Below are positions 39,133 to 47,205 of a stretch of DNA of 64,000 nt, piece after piece. The translations under genes were made by a program, and so were the position numbers. The DNA comes from Mesobaculum littorinae (GTDB taxonomy: Bacteria > Pseudomonadota > Alphaproteobacteria > Rhodobacterales > Rhodobacteraceae): the NCBI RefSeq assembly GCF_004011175.1, contig NZ_RQXX01000003.1:124001-188000 (forward strand), in the 5' to 3' direction. Every line of letters starts with the position of its first letter. The stretch's first letter is position 1. The notes below the pieces were generated by a model. It did not search any database and was not told the origin of the DNA. It was given only the letters and a program-made list of their open reading frames with translations.

Positions 39133-39804
39133 ATGCATATCGAACCCGGCGTCGTCACCGGCGCGAAACTCGCGCTCTCCTACGTCACCGCCGCCGGCGC
39201 GGGCGCCTATTCGCTGAAGCTTTGCGCGGATGCTCTCGCCGAGCGCGGGCTGCCGTCGCTGGCGGCGCGCGGCGCCCTGGCCACCGCGGCGGTCTTCGTC
39301 TTCTTCGAAGTCTTCCCGCACGTCGCCGTCGGCGTGTCCGAGGTGCACCTGATCTTCGGCTCGACGTTGTTCCTGCTGCTGGGCGCAGCACCTGCCGCCT
39401 TGGGCCTCGCATTGGGGCTCTTGCTGCAGGGACTGCTTTTCGCCCCGTTCGATCTGCCGCAATACGGCATGAACGTCACCACGCTTCTGGTGCCGCTGTT
39501 CGGCATCGCCGCCGTGGCGCGCCGGGTAATCCCCGCGCGGACGGCCTATGTCGATCTCAGCTACGGGCAGGCGCTGGCCCTGTCGACGACCTACCAGGGC
39601 GGCGTCGTGGCCTGGGTCGCGTTCTGGGCGCTTTACGGCGAAGGTACCGCGGCGCTGTCGGGCGTCGCCACCTTCGGCGCGGCCTACATGCTGGTCGTCG
39701 CGATCGAACCCCTGGCCGACCTCGCCGTCCTTGCGGGGGCCAAGGCAATGCGGGGCCTGTCGCGCAGCGGGCTCGTCACCCCGCGCCTTTTCGCCGGCGC
39801 CTGA
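39133..39804 (+). CDS. CbiM-like permease (cobalt/cobalamin-related transporter)
   Basis: 223 residues, six or so hydrophobic segments. The N-terminus MHIEPGVVTGAKLALSY resembles the MHI-PG start of CbiM, the substrate-capture membrane subunit of cobalt ECF transporters, whose N-terminal histidine loops hold the metal. No cbiN, cbiQ or cbiO follow, so this is a stand-alone member. B12-riboswitch control supports a role in cobalt or corrinoid uptake. Exact substrate unproven. Confidence 0.75.
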   Translation: MHIEPGVVTGAKLALSYVTAAGAGAYSLKLCADALAERGLPSLAARGALATAAVFVFFEVFPHVAVGVSEVHLIFGSTLFLLLGAAPAALGLALGLLLQGLLFAPFDLPQYGMNVTTLLVPLFGIAAVARRVIPARTAYVDLSYGQALALSTTYQGGVVAWVAFWALYGEGTAALSGVATFGAAYMLVVAIEPLADLAVLAGAKAMRGLSRSGLVTPRLFAGA

Positions 39805-39841
39805 TCCACCCCGGGAGGTTCGCCCCCGCAACGACCCGTCC

Positions 39842-39873
39842 GGGCGGCCCTTCGTGGCCGCCCGCCCCTTTTT
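39842..39873 (+). terminator. Intrinsic terminator between CbiM-like gene and cobW
   Basis: Perfect 8 bp stem GGGCGGCC (39842-39849) with GGCCGCCC (39856-39863), six-base loop CTTCGT, then GCCCC and five T residues (39869-39873). It lies 38 bases after the permease stop and 17 bases before cobW, so cobW-GNAT-cobN would need read-through or their own promoter. Confidence 0.7.
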
Positions 39874-39890
39874 CATAACGGAGGCGCCTC

Positions 39891-40946
39891 ATGGCCAAGA
39901 TCCCCGCCACCATCGTCACGGGCTTCCTGGGCTCGGGCAAGACCACGCTGATACGCCACCTGCTGGCCAATGCCGGCGGCCGGCGCATCGCGCTGATCAT
40001 CAATGAATTCGGCGATCTGGGCGTCGATGGCGACATCCTCAAGGGCTGCGGCGACGACACCTGCAGCGATGACGACGTCATGGAGCTTTCGAACGGCTGC
40101 ATCTGCTGCACCGTGGCCGAGGATTTCGTGCCGACCATGCAAAAGCTGCTGGCCCGTCCTGACGCGCCCGACCACATCGTCATCGAAACCTCCGGGCTGG
40201 CCCTGCCGCAACCGCTGGTGCGCGCGTTCAACTGGCCTGAGATCTCGACCCGCGTGACGGTCGACGGCGTCGTGACCGTGGTCGATGGCAAGGCGGTGGT
40301 CGAAGGGCGCTTTGCCCATGACACCGCCGCCGTCGACGCGCAGCGGGCGATGGACGACAACCTCGACCACGAAACGCCGCTGTCGGAGCTTTTCGAAGAC
40401 CAGATCGCCTGCGCCGACATGATCGTCGTCAACAAGACCGACCTTCTGGACGATGCCGAGCTGTCGACCCTGACCGCCCGCCTGACCGGCGAGGCGCGCA
40501 AGGGTGTGCGCGTCGTGCCCGCCCGGATGGGCGCGCTGCCGGTCGAGGTGCTGCTGGGACAGGGCGTAGGGTCCGAGGCCGACATGGAGGCGCGGGCCGA
40601 GGTGCATCATCACCATCATGACGACGATGACGAGGACGACGATCACCATCATCATGATCACGACGAGTTCGAAAGCTTCGTGGTGACGCGGGGCGAGATT
40701 TCCGATCCCAAGGCCTTCGCGCAGCAGGTGACCGAGGTGATCCGCGCCCATGACATCCTGCGGCTGAAGGGCTTCGCCGCCGTGGCGGGCAAGCCCATGC
40801 GGCTGACGCTGCAGGCCGTGGGGCCGCGGATCGACACCTATTTCGACCGCCCCCTGACGCCCGACGAGCCCCGTCAGGCGCGGCTGGTGGTGATCGGCGA
40901 GGCGGGGCTGGACCGCGCCGCGATCGAAGCGGCGCTGTCGGCATGA
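39891..40946 (+). CDS. cobW: Cobalamin biosynthesis GTPase CobW
   Basis: G3E-family P-loop GTPase and metallochaperone, 351 residues, thought to deliver cobalt to the CobNST chelatase. Walker A in TGFLGSGKTTLIRHL, zinc/metal-binding CxCC in SNGCICCTVA, base motif NKTDLL. A His/Asp-rich loop (residues ~239-257, five then four histidines with acidic runs) precedes the C-terminal domain. GGAGG before ATG. Its stop overlaps the GNAT start (ATGA). Confidence 0.95.
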   Translation: MAKIPATIVTGFLGSGKTTLIRHLLANAGGRRIALIINEFGDLGVDGDILKGCGDDTCSDDDVMELSNGCICCTVAEDFVPTMQKLLARPDAPDHIVIETSGLALPQPLVRAFNWPEISTRVTVDGVVTVVDGKAVVEGRFAHDTAAVDAQRAMDDNLDHETPLSELFEDQIACADMIVVNKTDLLDDAELSTLTARLTGEARKGVRVVPARMGALPVEVLLGQGVGSEADMEARAEVHHHHHDDDDEDDDHHHHDHDEFESFVVTRGEISDPKAFAQQVTEVIRAHDILRLKGFAAVAGKPMRLTLQAVGPRIDTYFDRPLTPDEPRQARLVVIGEAGLDRAAIEAALSA

Positions 40947-41431
40947 CCGACGGCGCCCCTGCCCCGGACGCGCCTCCGGTCGAGATCCGCCCGATCCCGG
41001 CCGGCTCGGCGCTGGCGGAACGGCTGGTCGCGGCCAGCCAGTCCGCGCTTCTGGAATTCTTTCCGGCGGACGAGATATTCTCGACCACGGCGGCCGAGCT
41101 CGACCACCCCGGCGCCACGCTGCTGGCCGCCTTTCGGGGCGAACAGGCCCTGGGCTGCGTCGCGCTGGTGGCGATGGAGGGGTACGGCGAGGTTAAGCGT
41201 CTCTATGTCGACCCCGCCGCGCGGGGCCTCGGGGTGGGACGGCTGCTGATGCAGGCGCTCGAGGCCGAGGCGCGGCGCCGCGGTCTGCCCATGGTCAAGA
41301 TCGAAAGCGGCGAGCCGCTGGTCGCCGCGATGCGCCTTTACCGCGCGATGGGATACACCGATGCCGCGCCCTTTGGCGGCTATCCGGACATCCCGTCGAA
41401 CGCCTTCCTGGAAAAACGGATTCCCCTCTAG
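40943..41431 (+). CDS. GNAT-family N-acetyltransferase inside the cob operon
   Basis: 162 residues with the acetyl-CoA motif in RGLGVGRLLMQALEAEARRR and the beta-bulge KRLYVDPAARG. The C-terminal GYPDIPSNAFLEKRI is typical of a common small GNAT subgroup. Coupled to cobW by a 4-base overlap and abutting cobN directly (its TAG ends at the base before the cobN ATG). Substrate unknown; an established role in cobalamin synthesis is not known to me. Confidence 0.88.
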   Translation: MTDGAPAPDAPPVEIRPIPAGSALAERLVAASQSALLEFFPADEIFSTTAAELDHPGATLLAAFRGEQALGCVALVAMEGYGEVKRLYVDPAARGLGVGRLLMQALEAEARRRGLPMVKIESGEPLVAAMRLYRAMGYTDAAPFGGYPDIPSNAFLEKRIPL

Positions 41432-44400
41432 ATGCACCTGATCGCCGCCACGCCGGGCGCCATTTCCGATGGTACCGACCCCGTCGACCCCGGCCAGACG
41501 CCCGCCGACGTGGTGATCCTGTCGGCGGCGGATACCGAGCTTGCGCAGCTGGCCGAGGCGCGCGCCTCGATGGAGACGCCGCCGGGACTGCGGCTGACCA
41601 ACCTCGCGCATTTGCGCCACCCGATGTCGGTGGACATGCACCTCGACGCCTGCGCGACGCGGTCGCGGCTGGTCGTGGCCCGCATCCTCGGCGGCGCGGG
41701 CTACTGGCGCTACGGGGTCGAGCAGTTCGCGGCGCGCCTGCACGAGGCCGGCGTGCCCTTCGCCGCCCTGCCCGGCGACGACAAGCCCGACGAAGAGCTG
41801 CGCCGCCTCTCCACCGTCTCGGACGCGGATTACGATGCGCTGTGGTCTTACTTCGTCGAGGGCGGCCCCGAGAACGCGACCCACCTGCTGGCCCATGCGC
41901 GCACCATGCTGGACGGGGGCGACGCGCCGCCGCCCGCCCGGCCGCTTCTGCGCGCGGGCCTCTACTGGCCGGGCGCCGGGCAGACCGACATGGCCGCGCT
42001 GCGGGACATGTGGACGCCCGGCGCACCGGTGGTGCCCGTCGTCTTCTACCGCGCGCTTCTGCAGGGCGCGGGACTGCACCCGGTGAACCTGCTGACCCGG
42101 TCGCTTTTGCGCGCGGGGCTGAACCCGATGCCCGTCTTCGTGGCCTCGCTGAAGGATCCGCTGTCTGCGGCGACGCTGGAACAGCTCTTCACGCAGGCAC
42201 CGCCCGACGTGATCGTGAACCTCACCAGCTTTGCCACCGGCACCCCCGACGGCCCGCACGCGCAAGGCAATCCGCTGGCCGGCCCGGCCGCCAACCGGGC
42301 GCCGGTGCTGCAGGCGATCATGTCGGGCTCGACCGAGGAGACGTGGGAGGGGGGCAAGGCCGGCCTTACCGGTCGCGACATCGCGATGAACGTGGCCCTG
42401 CCCGAGGTCGACGGCCGCATCGTCACCCGCGCCATAGCCTTCAAGGGCGAGGCCTATTTCGACGAGGCGACGCAGTGCCCGGTGGCCACGTGGCGCGCGC
42501 GCGGCGACCGGATCGACTGGGTGTCCCGGCTGGCCGGGGCCTGGGCGCGGCTGCGCGCAACGCCAGCCGCCGATCGCCGCGTGGCGCTGATCCTTGCCAA
42601 CTATCCCAACCGCGACGGGCGGCTGGCCAATGGCGTGGGGCTCGACACCCCCGCCACCACGGTGGGCGCGCTGCACGCGCTCGCGGGCGCGGGCTACGGC
42701 GTGACGGACGTGCCCCGGGATGCCGACGCCCTGATGCGGCGGCTGATGGACGGCCCCACCAACTGGCTGACCGACCGGGCGGATCGCGAGGGCGGAGAGC
42801 TGCTGCCGATGGAGGTCTACCGTGCCCATTACGGCGAGCTTCCGTGGGAGCTGCGGCTGCAGGTCGAGGATCGTTGGGGTGCGCCCGAAGCCGACCCCTT
42901 CGTGACGGACGAGGGCTTCCGCCTGTCGATCCACCGCTTCGGGCAGGCGGTCGTCGGCCTGCAACCCGCGCGCGGGTACAACATCGACCCGACCGAGACC
43001 TACCATTCCCCCGACCTCGTGCCGCCGCACAACTACATCGCCTTCTACATCTGGCTGCGGGACCACTGGGGCGCGCAGGCGCTGGTGCACATGGGTAAGC
43101 ACGGCAACCTCGAATGGCTGCCCGGAAAGGGCGTGGCGCTGTCGGCGACGTGTTTCCCCGAGGCCGTTCTGGGCCCCCTGCCGCATGTCTATCCCTTCAT
43201 CGTCAACGACCCCGGCGAAGGCACGCAGGCCAAGCGGCGCGCGGCGGCGGTGATCGTCGACCACCTGACGCCGCCGCTGACCCGGGCCGAAAGTCACGGG
43301 GCGATGGCCGAGCTCGAGGCGCTCTGCGACGAATATTACGAGGCCGCGGGCGTCGATCCGCGCCGCACCCGGCATCTGAAGGACGAAATCCTGTCGCTGG
43401 CGCGGACCTCGGGGCTGGATGCCGACATCGGGCTTTCGGGCGCGGATGCCGAGGGCGATCTCGCCCGGCTCGACGCCTATCTCTGCGAGCTGAAGGAGGC
43501 CCAGATCCGCGACGGGCTGCACGTCTTCGGGCAGGCGCCCGAGGGGCGGCTGGCGCGCGACCTGGCGCTGGCGCTGCTGCGCGCACCCCGGGGGCGCGAG
43601 GCTGCGGAGGTGTCGCTCCTGCGCGCGCTGGCGCAGGATTTCGGGCTGAAGTTCGACCCGCTCGACACCGACATGGCCGCGCGCTGGACCGGGCCGCGCC
43701 CCGAGGCGCTGGTCGCCGTCTCCGAGGCGCCATGGCGCAGCGCGGGCGACACGATCGAGCGGCTGGAGCTTTTCGCGGCCGACCTCGTCGCCCCGCTCAT
43801 CGCGGACACGGAACCTCCTTCACGCGGGGAGGGGCGGGACAGCCGGACCAGCGCGGGACCAGGCGCCGCCCCGGGCCCCGCCAGCGCCGCGGTGATGGAC
43901 ACCGCCGCCCCGGCCATCGCGCAGGCCATCGCCGCCTGCGGCCCGGCCGAGATGACGGGCCTCATGGACGCTCTCGACGGTCGCGCGATCCCGCCCGGCC
44001 CCTCGGGCGCGCCCAGCCGCGGCCGTCCCGACGTGCTGCCCACCGGGCGCAACTTCTACTCGGTCGACAGCCGCGCCGTGCCGACCCCCGCCGCATGGGC
44101 GCTGGGGTGGCGTTCGGCCAGCCTGCTCGTCGAAAAGCACCTGCAGACCGAAGGCGACTGGCCACGCGCGTTGGTGCTGACGGCCTGGGGCACCGCCAAC
44201 ATGCGCACCGGGGGCGACGACATCGCACAGGGCCTTGCCCTGATGGGCGTCAAACCCACCTGGGACGCGCAAAGCCGCCGCGTCACCGGGTTCGAGGTGC
44301 TGCCCGCCGGCGTGCTGGGGCGGCCCCGCGTCGACGTGACCTTCCGCATCTCGGGCTTCTTCCGCGATGCTTTCCCGGCGCAGATCGCGCTTCTGGACAG

Positions 44401-45187
44401 CGCCGCCCGCGCCGTGCAGGCGCTGGACGAACCCGCCGACCAGAACCCCGCCGCCGCCCGCGCCCGCGCCGAGGGCGGGGCCGGCGCCCGCGTCTTCGGA
44501 TCGAAACCGGGGGCCTATGGTGCGGGGCTGCAGGCGATGATCGACGAACGGCTCTGGACCGCGCGGGCCGACCTGGGCGAGGCCTGGCTTGACTGGGGCG
44601 GCTATGCCTACGGCGCCGATGCGCAGGGGGTCCGCGACCGCGCAGGCCTCGAGGCGCGGGTCCGCGATGCCGAGGCCGTTGTGCAGAATCAGGACAACCG
44701 CGAACACGACCTTCTGGACAGCGACGACTACTACCAGTTCGAAGGCGGTGCCGCGGCGGCGATCGAGGCCCTGCAGGGCCGCACCCGGCCCGTCTGGCAC
44801 AACGACCATTCCCGCCCCGAGCGCCCTGTGATCCGCAGCCTCGACGACGAGATCGGGCGCGTGGTCCGGTCCCGCGTCGTCAACCCGAAGTGGATCGCCG
44901 GGGTAAAGCGCCACGGCTACAAGGGCGCGTTCGAGATCGCCGCCACGGTCGACTACCTCTTCGCCTTTGCGGCGACCACGGGCGCGGTGAAGAACCACCA
45001 TTTCGACATGGTCGAAGCCGCGTTCCTGGCCGATGACGACACGCGCGCGTTCATCGCCGAGGCCAATCCCCCCGCACTGGCCGAAATCGCCGAGCGGCTG
45101 GGCGAAGCCATCGACCGCGGCCTCTGGTCCCCACGCTCGAACACCGCGGCCGATCGGATCGCCAGGCTGAAAATGAAACAATCTTAA
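41432..45187 (+). CDS. cobN: Aerobic cobaltochelatase large subunit
   Basis: 1251 residues, close to the usual length. Inserts cobalt into hydrogenobyrinic acid a,c-diamide with CobS and CobT (not in this window). Recognised by the CobN/Mg-chelatase H segments VHMGKHGNLEWLPGKG, YNIDPTETYHSPDLVPPHNY, GRNFYSVDSRAVPT, and RISGFFRDAFP. Around residues 795-830 there is a low-complexity Gly/Ala/Ser/Pro linker. Starts without a gap after the GNAT gene. Confidence 0.97.
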   Translation: MHLIAATPGAISDGTDPVDPGQTPADVVILSAADTELAQLAEARASMETPPGLRLTNLAHLRHPMSVDMHLDACATRSRLVVARILGGAGYWRYGVEQFAARLHEAGVPFAALPGDDKPDEELRRLSTVSDADYDALWSYFVEGGPENATHLLAHARTMLDGGDAPPPARPLLRAGLYWPGAGQTDMAALRDMWTPGAPVVPVVFYRALLQGAGLHPVNLLTRSLLRAGLNPMPVFVASLKDPLSAATLEQLFTQAPPDVIVNLTSFATGTPDGPHAQGNPLAGPAANRAPVLQAIMSGSTEETWEGGKAGLTGRDIAMNVALPEVDGRIVTRAIAFKGEAYFDEATQCPVATWRARGDRIDWVSRLAGAWARLRATPAADRRVALILANYPNRDGRLANGVGLDTPATTVGALHALAGAGYGVTDVPRDADALMRRLMDGPTNWLTDRADREGGELLPMEVYRAHYGELPWELRLQVEDRWGAPEADPFVTDEGFRLSIHRFGQAVVGLQPARGYNIDPTETYHSPDLVPPHNYIAFYIWLRDHWGAQALVHMGKHGNLEWLPGKGVALSATCFPEAVLGPLPHVYPFIVNDPGEGTQAKRRAAAVIVDHLTPPLTRAESHGAMAELEALCDEYYEAAGVDPRRTRHLKDEILSLARTSGLDADIGLSGADAEGDLARLDAYLCELKEAQIRDGLHVFGQAPEGRLARDLALALLRAPRGREAAEVSLLRALAQDFGLKFDPLDTDMAARWTGPRPEALVAVSEAPWRSAGDTIERLELFAADLVAPLIADTEPPSRGEGRDSRTSAGPGAAPGPASAAVMDTAAPAIAQAIAACGPAEMTGLMDALDGRAIPPGPSGAPSRGRPDVLPTGRNFYSVDSRAVPTPAAWALGWRSASLLVEKHLQTEGDWPRALVLTAWGTANMRTGGDDIAQGLALMGVKPTWDAQSRRVTGFEVLPAGVLGRPRVDVTFRISGFFRDAFPAQIALLDSAARAVQALDEPADQNPAAARARAEGGAGARVFGSKPGAYGAGLQAMIDERLWTARADLGEAWLDWGGYAYGADAQGVRDRAGLEARVRDAEAVVQNQDNREHDLLDSDDYYQFEGGAAAAIEALQGRTRPVWHNDHSRPERPVIRSLDDEIGRVVRSRVVNPKWIAGVKRHGYKGAFEIAATVDYLFAFAATTGAVKNHHFDMVEAAFLADDDTRAFIAEANPPALAEIAERLGEAIDRGLWSPRSNTAADRIARLKMKQS

Positions 45188-45281
45188 GAAAACTTCTATC
45201 TCTGTATACCCGTCAAGGTTGCAGCTCCGGCGACCGTCGCGCTATCCTCCTGTTATCAAGAGGATAAGGATTGGTCGTGTT

Positions 45282-45815
45282 ATGTTGAGATGGTTGTGCC
45301 TTGGCGGCGCCCTGATGACGGTTGTCGCCTGCACGCAGGCCGAGGTGACGACGCCCCCCGTGGCGATCCAGCCGAAGGCGCCCGGCGCGGTGGGGATCGA
45401 TGTCTATGCCCGTGATCGCGCCGCCGGAAACCCCGTGCCGCGCTTCCGGGGCCAGGAAACGCTGATCGTGCGGACCACCGGCAAGACCGCGGGCGGCGGC
45501 TTCGGCGAACTGACCGGGGTGCCCTGCACGCTCGACTCCGGGCTATATACCGCCAGCCTGCGCACGCCGGCCAACGTCAACGTGCCCGATTACGGGCCGA
45601 ATTCTCCGGCGCTCTTCATCCGCTGCGTTCATCCCGACGGGCGCTCGGGCTCGACCACCATCAACACGTTCAACGTGACGGCCCGGGAAAGGGGCAATGC
45701 GGCCGCGGGCACCGGCCTGCTGGGGGCCATCGTGATCGGTGCGGTCAATGCCGCCAATACCAATCCCGAAAAGGACGAGTTCAAGTATCCGGCCGTCACG
45801 ATCCCCCTGAAATAG
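45282..45815 (+). CDS. Putative lipoprotein, unknown function
   Basis: 177 residues. Short signal with lipobox VVAC (LCLGGALMTVVACTQ). The mature protein has two further cysteines (GVPCTLDSG and LFIRCVHPDG) that could form a disulfide, and near the end a Gly/Ala-rich hydrophobic stretch (AAAGTGLLGAIVIGAVNAAN) reminiscent of glycine-zipper segments. Not recognised. Sits after cobN with no terminator seen; AAGGAT upstream is ~12 bases from the ATG. Confidence 0.75.
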   Translation: MLRWLCLGGALMTVVACTQAEVTTPPVAIQPKAPGAVGIDVYARDRAAGNPVPRFRGQETLIVRTTGKTAGGGFGELTGVPCTLDSGLYTASLRTPANVNVPDYGPNSPALFIRCVHPDGRSGSTTINTFNVTARERGNAAAGTGLLGAIVIGAVNAANTNPEKDEFKYPAVTIPLK

Positions 45816-45837
45816 GGGCGGGCCCTCTGCGCGCCCC

Positions 45838-45866
45838 GGGCAGGGCGGCACATCGCCACCCTGCCC
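45838..45866 (+). terminator. Stem-loop after the lipoprotein gene
   Basis: Perfect 8 bp stem GGGCAGGG/CCCTGCCC with a 13-base loop, 22 bases after the stop. No T run; a preceding GGGGCG/CGCCCC stem overlaps the same area. Confidence 0.4.
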
Positions 45867-46078
45867 CATCCTTGTCCAAGACCCTGCGGTCAACCTGTCG
45901 GCCCAACCTGTCCTGCGCCCCGCGCCGTTGGGGCCAGGCACCCTGTCGAAAAGCTGCGCGCACCGGGGGCCATGCCGCGTGATGCCGGTGGCGGTGCCGA
46001 CTGGCCCCATGCCAAGCGAAGCCTTGACGCCGGGCGAGGCGCCAGCCGCCCCCCGCCAATCAGGGCGATCGGCCGCTC

Positions 46079-46375
46079 TTACCCTGCGCAGTCCAGCCGC
46101 GCACGCTGCTTGCCCTGGTCGCCGGTCAGGCTGCCGGCCGCGACGGGGCAGCCGGTGGCGCGTTCGATGGCCATCGCCGCCTTCATCAGCACCCCTTCGC
46201 GCGACGGCATCAGTTCGCGCGAGGTGCGGTAGGACACCACTCGCGTCCCCTTGCGGTGAACGGTGAATTGGCTGCCGTCGACGGAAACCTCGCGCCGGTC
46301 GGCGCCCGCCATGCCGGGACCCGCCGCATCGCAGGCGGCAAGGAACACGAGACAGAGGAAAAGACGCAGGGGCAT
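46079..46375 (-). CDS. Small putative lipoprotein
   Basis: 98 residues on the opposite strand to the cob genes. Signal and lipobox MPLRLFLCLVFLAAC. The rest (SQFTVHRKGTRVVSYRTSRE, then a final Cys pair in TGCPVAAG and RLDCAG) is not recognised. A stem of two cysteines suggests a disulfide in the periplasm. Divergent from cobO. Confidence 0.7.
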   Translation of the reverse strand: MPLRLFLCLVFLAACDAAGPGMAGADRREVSVDGSQFTVHRKGTRVVSYRTSRELMPSREGVLMKAAMAIERATGCPVAAGSLTGDQGKQRARLDCAG

Positions 46376-46581
46376 GTCCCGACCTCACCCCACCGTGGTT
46401 AAGAATTGGTTAAGAATTCGCGAACCCTGCCGGGCGCGCCGGATCCCGCCCCGGCCATTCCCGTTACCGGTCCCAGTCCGCCCCGCCTTCTGCCGGGCCG
46501 CGTTGCACGGCCCCTCCGCCCCGCCCCATTGCACCGAAGCCGCGGGCGCCGCACACTGCGCGCGGCAACCCGGAGGACCCG

Positions 46582-47187
46582 ATGGACGACGACGACCGCC
46601 ACGCCCGCAAGATGGCCAAGAAGAAGGCCGCGCGCGACAAGATCATGGCGACGAAGACTGCCGAGAAGGGGCTGGTCATCGTTCACACCGGCAAGGGCAA
46701 GGGGAAGTCGACCGCCGCCTTCGGCATGATCTTCCGCTGCATCGCGCACGAGATGCCATCGGCCGTGGTGCAGTTCATCAAGGGCGGCATGTCCACCGGC
46801 GAACGCGACCTGATCCTCGGCCAGTTCTCGCACCTGTGCGAATTCCACACCATGGGCGAAGGCTTCACCTGGGAGACGCAGGACAGGTCGCGCGATACCG
46901 AGATGGCGCAGGCTGCCTGGACCAAGGCCAAGGAGCTGATCCGCGATCCCGCCAACCGGATGGTGCTGCTGGACGAGATCAACATCGCGCTGCGCTATGA
47001 CTACATCGACGCGGCCGAGGTGGCGGCCTTCCTGCGCGACGAGAAGCCGCCGCAGACCCATGTCGTGCTGACGGGACGCAACGCGCGCGACGAAATCCTG
47101 GATATCGCCGACCTCGTGACCGAGATGGAGCTGGTCAAGCATCCCTTCCGCGCGGGCGTGAAGGCGCAGATCGGGGTCGAATACTAG
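46582..47187 (+). CDS. cobO: Cob(I)yrinic acid a,c-diamide adenosyltransferase
   Basis: CobA/CobO-type corrinoid adenosyltransferase, 201 residues, adds the 5'-deoxyadenosyl ligand. ATP loop HTGKGKGKSTAAFG, Walker-B-like LLDEINIALRYDY, and TGRNARDEILDIADLVTEM. A GGAGG lies 6 bases before ATG 46582. Separated from cobN by two lipoprotein genes, so probably its own transcript. Confidence 0.96.
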   Translation: MDDDDRHARKMAKKKAARDKIMATKTAEKGLVIVHTGKGKGKSTAAFGMIFRCIAHEMPSAVVQFIKGGMSTGERDLILGQFSHLCEFHTMGEGFTWETQDRSRDTEMAQAAWTKAKELIRDPANRMVLLDEINIALRYDYIDAAEVAAFLRDEKPPQTHVVLTGRNARDEILDIADLVTEMELVKHPFRAGVKAQIGVEY

Positions 47188-47205
47188 ACCCTCCGGCGCG
47201 GCGGC

